Shown here piece after piece: positions 8,204 through 15,718 of a DNA stretch of 50,923 bases; within the stretch, counting starts at the first letter, position 1, and each line of letters begins with the position of its first letter. The stretch is from NCBI GenBank assembly GCA_016458225.1, contig JAEMGR010000011.1, positions 1-50,923 on the forward strand. The letters run 5' to 3'. The DNA comes from Myxococcaceae bacterium JPH2. Its GTDB lineage: Bacteria; Myxococcota; Myxococcia; Myxococcales; Myxococcaceae. Position numbers and translations under genes: made by a program. A model generated the notes under the pieces. That model did no database searches. It saw only the letters and a list, made by a program, of their open reading frames with translations, and was not told where the DNA came from.

Positions 8204-9913
8204 TCAGCGCCCGCCCTTGCCCGCCTTCTCAGAGGACAAGGCCAGGTAGCTCTTGGACACCCGGAGGGGATCCAACCCCAGCTCACGCGACAGGTTCATC
8301 AGGATTCCGCGCAGGTAGACCGTCGTCGGGAGGGCCCCGTAGGAATCCGCCTCCACGTTCTCCAGGTGGTGCCGGGAGATGCGCGTGCGATCCGCCACCT
8401 GCTGGAGGCTGAGCCCCCGGGCCTCGCGAACGCGGCGCAGCAGTTCACCGTTGAACTCCGCATCCGGCGGGATGTCGAGTCCACGGGGCCGCGCCTCGCG
8501 AACCCGCGCCGCCACCTGGGCCAGGGCCGACTCCGCGGTGGAGATGGCCGAGTCCTGGGCGATCACCTCCGCGTCGCCCAGGGCGCGCCCCGAGCCAGCC
8601 CGGCTGACGGCACCTCGAGAGTGGGAAGATGACGCGGGCTCGGCCACCGAGCGCACCGGCACACGAGGCCCTGAAGGCAACCCAGCAGGCCGGGTCGCTC
8701 CAGCCCCGGACGGCACAGCCTTCTCCACCGAGGCGGCGATCGCGGGGGCCGGAGCCTCCTCACGCGCCGGTTCGGAAGTCGCCGAGCGAGTGGGCTCGGC
8801 CGACGACGCCACGGGCGCGGGAACCGCCGGACTCACGGGCTCAGGCGGCGGCGACGCGGGCGCCGGCGTCGAAGCACGGACAGGTTCGGGAGACGACGCC
8901 ACGGGCGCCGGAACCACCGGGTCCACGGGATCGGAAGACGGCACCGGAGCAGGCGCTGGCGGTGCGGAGCGAACAGGCTCGGGCGATGGCGCCACGGGCA
9001 CGGGAGTCACCGCGGCAGCGGCTGCGCCGTGGGGCTCGGCCTCCGTGCTCGTCGTGGATCCGGTCTCGGCCGCCGGGGTGGGCACCGACTCAGACTCCGC
9101 CGTCCGAATGGGCTCGGTGGATGCCGACGTCCGCGCGGGCTCCCCGCGCACACTCGACTCGGACGTGACTCCCCTGCCCTGTGGCTCGGCTCCAGTCTCC
9201 TGGCTCACGGCCTTGGCGACCGGAGCCGAAGCGTCTTGTGGCGCGGAGGGCTGAGGCGCCGGGACGTAGACGAACGAAAGGCCGCGCGAGAACGACGAAC
9301 GGAACGCCTCCACCACCGACACACCGGCGACGGACACCGGCGCGGAGGCCGCGGGCGGCTTCGTTCCCGTCGCGCCCTGCGAGGACGCGGAGTCGTCGGA
9401 GCGAGCCTCAGGGGTTGCAGTGGCCACCGGCTTCGCGGCCGAGGCCTCCGCACCTTGAGCGACCGGCGCCGCTGTCGCGACCGGGGCCTCGACCGATGCG
9501 GCCACCGGCTTCGGCACGGCCCCCTCGGGAGCGGACTCAGGCGCCAGGGTGCGCACGGCGTCCACCGCGCCCGCGGCGGTCGCGAGCGCATCCGCGGCGG
9601 TCGCCAGGGCCTCGGCGGCGCGCGACTTCGCGTCGTGCTTGCTCGTGGCGCTCGTGCCGGACACCCGCTCGCTGACGCCCACGGTGCGGTCGTACTCGAC
9701 GCGCAGGTCCGGGTCCGTGAGGAACTCCATCGCCTCCGTCAGTCGCTCGCGCAGGGCTTCCAACTGCCCAGGGTCCGCGAGCGCATACACGGCAATCGAG
9801 TCGGGCGCGTACATCTCCATCTGCCGCTGGTACGCGGCACGGATGTCCGCCTCGGACGCGTTGGCGGGGACCTCCAGGAGTTCGTAGTAGCTCTGCTGCT
9901 CGAAAGGCTTCAT
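8204..9913 (-). CDS. J-like domain / Pro-Ala-rich linker / RodZ-type HTH protein
   Basis: 569 residues in three parts. Residues 7-75 follow the DnaJ J-domain pattern (SYYELLEVPANASEADIRAAY, then FLTDPDLRVEYDR), but the HPD tripeptide that activates Hsp70 reads APD. Residues about 80-450 are low-complexity Ala/Pro/Ser/Glu with tandem repeats. Residues about 490-560 are a RodZ-like helix-turn-helix (LLRRVREARGLSLQQVADRT, then YGALPTTVYLRGIL). Unlike RodZ the HTH is C-terminal and no membrane helix follows. The ATG overlaps the stop of the ParA-like gene as ATGA, so the two products are translationally coupled. A soluble adaptor working with the ATPase is the best inference; no function is known to me. 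Confidence 0.82.
   Translation of the reverse strand: MKPFEQQSYYELLEVPANASEADIRAAYQRQMEMYAPDSIAVYALADPGQLEALRERLTEAMEFLTDPDLRVEYDRTVGVSERVSGTSATSKHDAKSRAAEALATAADALATAAGAVDAVRTLAPESAPEGAVPKPVAASVEAPVATAAPVAQGAEASAAKPVATATPEARSDDSASSQGATGTKPPAASAPVSVAGVSVVEAFRSSFSRGLSFVYVPAPQPSAPQDASAPVAKAVSQETGAEPQGRGVTSESSVRGEPARTSASTEPIRTAESESVPTPAAETGSTTSTEAEPHGAAAAAVTPVPVAPSPEPVRSAPPAPAPVPSSDPVDPVVPAPVASSPEPVRASTPAPASPPPEPVSPAVPAPVASSAEPTRSATSEPAREEAPAPAIAASVEKAVPSGAGATRPAGLPSGPRVPVRSVAEPASSSHSRGAVSRAGSGRALGDAEVIAQDSAISTAESALAQVAARVREARPRGLDIPPDAEFNGELLRRVREARGLSLQQVADRTRISRHHLENVEADSYGALPTTVYLRGILMNLSRELGLDPLRVSKSYLALSSEKAGKGGR
8770..9012. repeat. About 90-bp tandem repeat, three copies, within the J-like/HTH gene
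   Basis: A 24-nt core at 8802-8825 recurs nearly identically at 8892-8915 and in weaker form at 8985-9008, giving periods of 90 and 93 bp (30-31 codons). It encodes units like PVASSPEPVRAS in the Pro/Ala-rich linker, so linker length may vary between strains. Confidence 0.75.
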
Positions 9914-10974
9914 GGGGTGGAAGGACCGGAAGGAAGACCGTCGATGGCGAGGATACGCGCGGCGAGGCGCTGGAGTCCCTGGGAAGCCAGCGACTCAGGG
10001 CGCTCCATCAGCACGGGCCGCCGCTTGCGCACGGCGCGCCACGCTTCATCGTCGTACCGGATGGCACCGAGGTCGTCCATGTCGATGCCAAAGAACTTCT
10101 TCCAGGCCGAGACCATCGCGGCGCCCACCTTCAGGTCCGCGTCCGTCCGAGCCTGGTTCACCACCAGACGGACATGGAACTGCCCCAGCTCCAAGGCCAG
10201 CCGATCCGCTTTCGCCTCATCCCGCTTGCGCACCTGAGCCACCACGTCGTGGAGGGTGCGCAGCGCCCCCTCGCGGGTGGACATGGCGCGCTCCACCACA
10301 TCCTCGATGCCGTACTGCGCCTCCACCTGCTGGAGCTTCCGGAAGAAGGCCGCCTTGACGAAGCGGTAGGCGTTCTCGACGGAGGTGGGCTCGGGCAGCA
10401 CCACCAGCACGCCGTGATCCGCGAGCAGGAAGAAGTCGAGCGTGTTGAAGCTGGTGCCCGCGCCCAGGTCGAGGATGAGGTAGTCCACCGACTGCTGGGC
10501 CAGCAGCGTGCGCAGCAGCTTCTGCTTCTGCGCGTACTTGAGGTTGGCCGCGTCCAGCGAGTCCTGCGCGCCCGCGATGAGGTCGAGCCCCGGCACGCCC
10601 GTGGGCACCATCACCTCTTCCAGCTTCGCCTTGCCCTTGCGCAGGAAGTCCGAGAGCGTCACCTCGGGCTGCCCCACGCCCAGACAAGTGTGCAGGTTGG
10701 CGCCGCCCAGGTCCGCGTCCACCAGCAGCACGCGCTTGCCGGACTGCGCCAGCGCCACGCCCAGGTTGGCGGACACCATCGACTTGCCAATGCCGCCCTT
10801 GCCGCCTCCCACGGCGATGATGCGTCGCGAGTGGCCCCCCAGCCCTGGCGATCCGGCGACCATCGATTCGTTCTCCACGGTGCCCGAGGAACGGGCCTCC
10901 GCGCCCAGCAAGGGGGGGCGGATGGACTCGGGTGGCAGGCGCGGCGGTGGCACGGGCTTCAAGCGACTTCGCAT
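9910..10974 (-). CDS. ParA/MinD/FlhG-like P-loop ATPase
   Basis: 354 residues. Residues about 50-70 hold the deviant Walker A motif GGGKGGIGKS with the signature first lysine, then VLLVDADLGGANLH (switch I) and YLILDLGAGTSFNTLDFFL (Walker B region). This is the MinD/FlhG-like branch (positioning ATPases) rather than plasmid ParA. The N-terminal 45 residues are Pro-rich and precede the ATPase core. The start is the ATG at 10974; a TTG directly before it is less likely. Its stop overlaps the start of the J-like/HTH gene by 4 nt. There are no flagellar, minC or parB genes nearby, so the cargo is unknown. It sits behind a putative promoter with a 14-bp palindrome. Confidence 0.9.
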   Translation of the reverse strand: MRSRLKPVPPPRLPPESIRPPLLGAEARSSGTVENESMVAGSPGLGGHSRRIIAVGGGKGGIGKSMVSANLGVALAQSGKRVLLVDADLGGANLHTCLGVGQPEVTLSDFLRKGKAKLEEVMVPTGVPGLDLIAGAQDSLDAANLKYAQKQKLLRTLLAQQSVDYLILDLGAGTSFNTLDFFLLADHGVLVVLPEPTSVENAYRFVKAAFFRKLQQVEAQYGIEDVVERAMSTREGALRTLHDVVAQVRKRDEAKADRLALELGQFHVRLVVNQARTDADLKVGAAMVSAWKKFFGIDMDDLGAIRYDDEAWRAVRKRRPVLMERPESLASQGLQRLAARILAIDGLPSGPSTP

Positions 10975-10982
10975 CAAAGCCC

Positions 10983-11019
10983 GTCCTACCGCCCGAGTCG
11001 AATCCTCGCCAATTGGCGA
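10983..11019 (-). promoter_or_regulatory. Putative promoter with operator-like palindrome for the ParA-like operon
   Basis: On the minus strand TTGGCG (11012-11007), an 18-nt spacer and TAGGAC (10988-10983) resemble a sigma-70-type promoter. TAGGAC ends 8 nt before the ATG, leaving almost no leader. The perfect palindrome TCGCCAATTGGCGA (11006-11019) covers the -35 hexamer, as an operator would. Confidence 0.45.
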
Positions 11020-11119
11020 CCCCGTGCCCAGGAGGTTCCCGGGCGGCGCAGGGCCTGTGCCCCTCGCATGCCTGCCCGGGTGGCAAGCTGGAAACCCCTA
11101 CCTGGCGGGATTCAGCGCG

Positions 11120-11713
11120 CTACTCGTCGAGCAGCTCGACGTTCCAGTACGACGCGTCGGCCAGATGCAGGAACGGCAGCCACTCGCGATAGGTGACCTT
11201 GCGGAGCGCGCCTCGGAACAGCGGCGTCCAGCGCGGGCGGACGGGCTTCTTCAGCAGCTTCATGCCTGCCTGCTCGGGCGTGCGGCCCCCCTTGCGCAGG
11301 TTGCACGGCACGCACGAGCACACGACGTTCTCCCACGTCGTCTTGCCGCCCTGCGCGCGCGGATTCACATGATCCAGGTTGAGTTCGGCGCGCGGGAGCT
11401 GCTTGCCGCAGTACTGACAGGTGTCGTTGTCTCGGGCGTAGATGTTCAGCCGCGAGAAGCGGACTCGGTTGCGCGGGAGATGGTCGTACGCGCTGAGCAC
11501 GAGCACGCGCGGGATGCGGATGGTCCGCTCGATGGTGGTGATGCAGTCCTGCGTCGCGCTCAGCGCCGCCCAGTCATCGAACTCATAGAGTCGGTACTGC
11601 GAGTCGATGGCCTTGGCCACGCCGAGATACAGCAGCGAGAACGCTCGCTTCACCGACGTGACATGTACCGGTTGGTAGTACCGATTCAAGACAAGGACGG
11701 CGCTGTTGATCAT
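11120..11713 (-). CDS. HNH endonuclease family protein
   Basis: 197 residues from the ATG at 11713 (MINSAVLVLNRYYQPVHVTS), the conserved opening of a widespread chromosomal HNH family; longer in-frame starts would run back into selA. The zinc-bound HNH core is clear: C99-x2-C102, then LDHVNPRAQGG with His115, a WEN Asn and C134-x2-C137. HNH enzymes cut DNA using a metal; the physiological role of this stand-alone family is not known to me. It follows selA by 8 nt on the same strand and is probably co-transcribed. Confidence 0.9.
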   Translation of the reverse strand: MINSAVLVLNRYYQPVHVTSVKRAFSLLYLGVAKAIDSQYRLYEFDDWAALSATQDCITTIERTIRIPRVLVLSAYDHLPRNRVRFSRLNIYARDNDTCQYCGKQLPRAELNLDHVNPRAQGGKTTWENVVCSCVPCNLRKGGRTPEQAGMKLLKKPVRPRWTPLFRGALRKVTYREWLPFLHLADASYWNVELLDE

Positions 11714-11721
11714 GGCTTGCC

Positions 11722-13107
11722 TTATGGACTGACGGCCGCCATCGCCTGCGCGACCGAGCTGAGCTCCTCCTCCGCGAGACACCGGACATCGAGAACGACC
11801 TCGTCATCCGCGATTCTTGCAATAACCGGCACCTCGGCGCCGCGCAGGCGTTCGAGGAATACTTCCGGCTCCTGAACGGTGAGGATGCAAGCGAAGGAAG
11901 GCAATCTGGCCAGCGGCAGGGCGCCACCGCCCACCTGTCCCACCACCTCCCCCATCCGAGCGCGCACGCCCCGCTCTCCCAACAGCGACAGGAGCCGCTC
12001 GGCCCGCGCGCGCAGCGCCTCGGGCGACTGGGCGAGCAAGCGGTAGGCGGGGACAGCCTCCGGTCTCCCGTCCCGGTAAAGCTCCAGCGTGGCCTCCAGC
12101 GCGGCCACCGTCATCTTGTCCACACGCAGGGCGCGCGTGAGCGGATGGGATTTGATGCGCGCCAGCAGGTCCGCGCGGCCCACGATGATTCCCGCCTGTG
12201 GCCCGCCCAACAGCTTGTCTCCCGAGAACGCCACCACGTCCGCGCCGTCCGCCACCGCCCGCGGCACCGTCAGCTCACCCGAGATCCCCTCCCCTGGCAG
12301 CGACACGAGCGCGCCCGAGCCCAGGTCGAGGAAGACAGGCACCCCACGAGGACGCCCCACCGCCGCGAGCGCGGGCAGCTCGGTGGACTCGGTGAAGCCC
12401 ACCACCGCGAAGTTGGAGCGGTGCACCTTCACGAGCAGCCCCGTGTCGGGGCTCACCGCCGCCTCGTAGTCCGCGCGGCGCGTGCGGTTCGTGGTGCCCA
12501 CCTCCACCAGCTTCGCCCCGGATTGCCGCATGACATCCGGCACTCGGAACCCGCCGCCAATCTCCACCAGCTCGCCGCGAGAGACGACGCACTCGCGCCC
12601 CGCCGCCAGCGAGGCCAGCACCAGCAGCACCGCCCCCGCGCAGTTGTTGACCACGAGCGCGTCCTGCGCCCCCGTCAGGCCACACAACAGGTCGACCACG
12701 GGCGCGTAGCGGCTGCCGCGCTCGCCTTCATCCAGGTCGTATTCGAGGTTGGAGTAGCCCTGCGCCACGTGCGCCACGCGAGCCACCGCCTCCGGCGCGA
12801 GTGGGGCACGCCCCAGGTTGGTGTGCAGCACCACACCCGTCGCGTTGAGCACCGGCCGCAGTCGAGGCGTCGCCAGCGTGGCGAGCGCCGCGTCCAGGTC
12901 CTCGTCCTCGAAGGGCTTGGGCTCGCCGCGCAGCAAGCGCGCTCGCACGCGCTCCACGGCGAGCCGCGCCGCCGCCACGATTCGGCCCCGGGGCAATCCC
13001 ATCAACCGGGGCGCCAGGGAGGGCCGCCGCAGCAGCAGCTCGATGGACGGGAGCGCGCGCAAAAGCGCGTTCTTCTCACCGTCCTGCTTGTTCGACGGAG
13101 CGCCCAT
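11722..13107 (-). CDS. selA: L-seryl-tRNA(Sec) selenium transferase
   Basis: 461 residues. PLP enzyme that converts seryl-tRNA(Sec) to selenocysteyl-tRNA(Sec) with selenophosphate. The N-terminal region (LRALPSIELLL) and RPVLNATGVVLHTNLGRAPL match SelA. NNCAGAVLLVLASLAAGREC and SRGELVEIGGGFRVPDVM follow, and the PLP lysine lies in FSGDKLLGGPQAG (Lys298). Full length for the family. The partners selB, selD and selC are not in this window, and no selenoprotein frame with an internal TGA was recognised. It lies 74 nt after the transglycosylase gene; a 7-bp inverted repeat (13127-13133/13149-13155) lies in that gap. Confidence 0.95.
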   Translation of the reverse strand: MGAPSNKQDGEKNALLRALPSIELLLRRPSLAPRLMGLPRGRIVAAARLAVERVRARLLRGEPKPFEDEDLDAALATLATPRLRPVLNATGVVLHTNLGRAPLAPEAVARVAHVAQGYSNLEYDLDEGERGSRYAPVVDLLCGLTGAQDALVVNNCAGAVLLVLASLAAGRECVVSRGELVEIGGGFRVPDVMRQSGAKLVEVGTTNRTRRADYEAAVSPDTGLLVKVHRSNFAVVGFTESTELPALAAVGRPRGVPVFLDLGSGALVSLPGEGISGELTVPRAVADGADVVAFSGDKLLGGPQAGIIVGRADLLARIKSHPLTRALRVDKMTVAALEATLELYRDGRPEAVPAYRLLAQSPEALRARAERLLSLLGERGVRARMGEVVGQVGGGALPLARLPSFACILTVQEPEVFLERLRGAEVPVIARIADDEVVLDVRCLAEEELSSVAQAMAAVSP

Positions 13108-13181
13108 GCGGGCGACTCTACCCTCTCGCCTCGCCAGCGGTAAGGGCGCGAGGCGTCACCCGCTTGTCACCCGCCACACAC

Positions 13182-15641
13182 TTAACGCGAAGCGCTGGGC
13201 AGCAACGGCAGGTGAGGCGCGTGCCCGTAGAGGAGCTGGTACGTGTTGTACGAACGCAGCACGCGCTTGATGTAGCCGCGCGTCTCCGCGATGGGGATCT
13301 CCTCCACCCAGGCGTCCAGGGGCTGCCCCGGCTTGTCGGAGCGCCACCGGTTCACCGCCGCGGCTCCGGCGTTGTAGCTGCCCACCGCGTAGGGGGTGTT
13401 GCCCTTGAACTGCTTCACCAGCGTCCCCAGGTAGTGCGCCCCCAGGCGGATGTTGAGGTCGGGCTGGAGCAGCGAGTCCACGTGGAAGCGCTTGATGTTG
13501 AGCTGGTGGGCCACGGCCTTCGCGGTGGACGGCATGAGCTGCGTGAGCCCCAGCGCGCCCGCCCATGACAGGGCCTTGGGATCCAACGCGCTCTCCTCGC
13601 GCATCAGGGCCTGGAGGAGATCCGGCTCCACGCCCGCGGGCGCCGTGTGCTTCTCGATGAGGTCGCGGTACGCGTTGGGATAGGCCACCTCCCACACGGG
13701 TCGGGTCTGCGCGGTGATGCGCCCCGTCAGGTCCCGACGCAGGGCCAGCCGCGCCACCGCGTGCGCCGAGCGCTCATCACCCGACAGCGCCATCACCAGC
13801 ACCAGCAGCCGCATCGCCTCCGCGGGCTGGCCGGCGCGGTTGACCAGCAGCAGCTCGGACGCCACCGAGTCGGTGAAGCCCAGCCGCAGCAACTCCACGC
13901 CCGCCTTGAAGTGCGGATCCTCGCCCATGGGGCCCGCGAAGAGCGGCCAGGGGCTGGCGGACTCGGGGACGTTGAAGATGTCGGGCGAGATGCGCTCCAG
14001 GCGCTTCGGATCCATCGTCGCGAGCTGCGAGCGGGCCATCAGCCCGTAGTACGTCGCGGGGTGCTCCACGGCGAGCTGCTCCATCAGCTCCACCGCGCCC
14101 TGGATGTTCCCGCGCTCCTGCAGCGTCCGCGCACGCCAGTAGCGCGCGCGCTCCACGTCGTAGGACTCGTCCGCGTTGCCGAACTGCGCCTCGATGCGAT
14201 CCAGGAACGCGACGCCACCGTCCTCCGCGCCCGACGTCCGGGCGATCCAGAACGCCTTGAAGAGCGCCTCGCCCAGGAAGTCGCCCCGGGGATACAGCCG
14301 CGCCAGCTCGTCCAGGCGCGCCATCGCCTCCTTGGGCCGCGACGTCTTCACGTACAGGTCGGCGGCGTAGAAGAGCGCGTCGTCCGCGAACGAGTGGTCG
14401 GGGAACTCACGCGCCAGCCGCTCGTAGGTCTCCGTTCCACGCGACTGGTCCACGATGGAGCGCGACGAGCCCAGCACATACAACGCACGCGCCAGCAGGT
14501 CGCGGTCCTGGCACTTCTCCACCACCGGCGTCAGCACCTGGATGGCCCGCGTGTGCTGGCGCTCCTTGCGCTGCCCCTTCCCGAAGGCGAAGTGCGCGCG
14601 GCAGGCGAGCGCGTCCGGCAGCTTGAGCTGCGGCAACAGCGGCTCCAGCAGCGTCAGGCCCTGCTTGTTGCGGTTGAGTTCCAGGAACTGCTCGGCGCGC
14701 GCCACCTTCGCCTCGAGCGGCGGCGGCACACCCTTGAGTCGCTTCTCCGCCAGCTTGGTCAGCGGCGACAGGGGCTGCGTGGCCCACAGGCGCCAGAGTG
14801 CCTCGCGCTCCGCGGCTCGGTCCTTCTTCTCCACCGCCAGGTCAGCCGTGGCGATGAGCGCCTCGGCACCCACGTTCCGCCCCCACCCCACACCGGGGCG
14901 CGTGGTGAGCGGCGCGAGGGCCGCCATCGCTCCCGGCAGGTCCTTCTTCTTGCGCAGCACGCGGGCCAGCCCCAGCCGCGCGTCCACGTACAGCCGAGAC
15001 TCCGGCCCCACCTGCGACAGCAGCGCCGCCGCGTCCGCATACCGGCCCTGCGACTCCAGCGCGACGCCCGCGTGCGTGAGGCAGCGGTCCTTCAGCGCCG
15101 GGTAGTCCGCCGCGAGCGCGGTCATCTCCGCCGCGGCCGTCTTGTCATCACCGGCGCGCACAGCCGAGAGCGCACGCAGGTAGCGCACGGGCACGCTGTT
15201 GCCTTCGCCCTCCAGCAGCGCGCGCGCCTTCGAGTAGAAGCCGCGATCGAACGCGTCCTTCGCGTCCTTCTTCTTCCCTGCCCCGAAGTACGGCGACAGG
15301 TCCTCCAGCACGTAGCGGCGACCGCGGTGCACCACGGGCGTCGGCGGCGCCAGCCCCGGGAACGCGGGGTTGAGCACCTCGACGAAGCCCAGGGGCAGCG
15401 GTGCCTTCTCCGCGTCCGGAGGCGGTGACAGCTGGGCCTCGGACGGTGCGCTGGCGGTGCGCTGGGTAGGTGCCTGCTCGGCGTCGACGGGCGTCGTGTC
15501 CGAACTCGGCGCGGGCGCGGGCCGGGGTGCGAGCGCGGGGACCTCCGCGGCCGGGTCGGAGGACACGGCGGGCGCGGGCGCCTGGGCAGACAGGAGCACG
15601 GCCGAGGCCAGGAGGGCGAGAGGCTGCAAAAAGGCTTTCAT
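13182..15641 (-). CDS. Slt-type soluble lytic murein transglycosylase with TPR-like region
   Basis: 819 residues. It has an N-terminal signal peptide (MKAFLQPLALLASAVLLSAQA), an Ala/Pro-rich stretch to about residue 80, a long alpha-superhelical TPR-like part to about 660, and a C-terminal SLT domain. The catalytic Glu is Glu683 in LMREESALDPKALSWAGALG, followed by LTQLMPSTA and AVGSYNAGAAAVNRW. It cleaves peptidoglycan glycan strands in the periplasm with formation of 1,6-anhydromuramic ends. The layout follows E. coli Slt70 but is larger. It is divergent from the histidine kinase gene, with 77 nt between them. Confidence 0.93.
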   Translation of the reverse strand: MKAFLQPLALLASAVLLSAQAPAPAVSSDPAAEVPALAPRPAPAPSSDTTPVDAEQAPTQRTASAPSEAQLSPPPDAEKAPLPLGFVEVLNPAFPGLAPPTPVVHRGRRYVLEDLSPYFGAGKKKDAKDAFDRGFYSKARALLEGEGNSVPVRYLRALSAVRAGDDKTAAAEMTALAADYPALKDRCLTHAGVALESQGRYADAAALLSQVGPESRLYVDARLGLARVLRKKKDLPGAMAALAPLTTRPGVGWGRNVGAEALIATADLAVEKKDRAAEREALWRLWATQPLSPLTKLAEKRLKGVPPPLEAKVARAEQFLELNRNKQGLTLLEPLLPQLKLPDALACRAHFAFGKGQRKERQHTRAIQVLTPVVEKCQDRDLLARALYVLGSSRSIVDQSRGTETYERLAREFPDHSFADDALFYAADLYVKTSRPKEAMARLDELARLYPRGDFLGEALFKAFWIARTSGAEDGGVAFLDRIEAQFGNADESYDVERARYWRARTLQERGNIQGAVELMEQLAVEHPATYYGLMARSQLATMDPKRLERISPDIFNVPESASPWPLFAGPMGEDPHFKAGVELLRLGFTDSVASELLLVNRAGQPAEAMRLLVLVMALSGDERSAHAVARLALRRDLTGRITAQTRPVWEVAYPNAYRDLIEKHTAPAGVEPDLLQALMREESALDPKALSWAGALGLTQLMPSTAKAVAHQLNIKRFHVDSLLQPDLNIRLGAHYLGTLVKQFKGNTPYAVGSYNAGAAAVNRWRSDKPGQPLDAWVEEIPIAETRGYIKRVLRSYNTYQLLYGHAPHLPLLPSASR

Positions 15642-15700
15642 ACGCGGGGGCTTCGAGGACCCTGGGAATCAGCGGAAAATTTCCGGCCCCGGACACAGGT

Positions 15701-15718
15701 TAGACTGTTCGGCCGAAC
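15701..15718 (+). promoter_or_regulatory. -10-like hexamer and 12-bp palindrome abutting the kinase start
   Basis: TAGACT at 15701-15706 is followed directly by the perfect palindrome GTTCGGCCGAAC (15707-15718), which ends on the base before the ATG at 15719. There is no Shine-Dalgarno and no convincing -35. The position suits a repressor site covering the transcription start of a short-leader mRNA. Confidence 0.4.

Noticed and set aside
8204-9913. Possible RodZ (cell-shape) assignment
   Set aside because: Only the HTH resembles RodZ; it is C-terminal, has no membrane helix after it, and the N-terminal part is J-like.
11714-11782. Longer start of the HNH protein
   Set aside because: The extra 23 codons lie largely within the selA frame and precede the conserved MINSAVLVLN opening.
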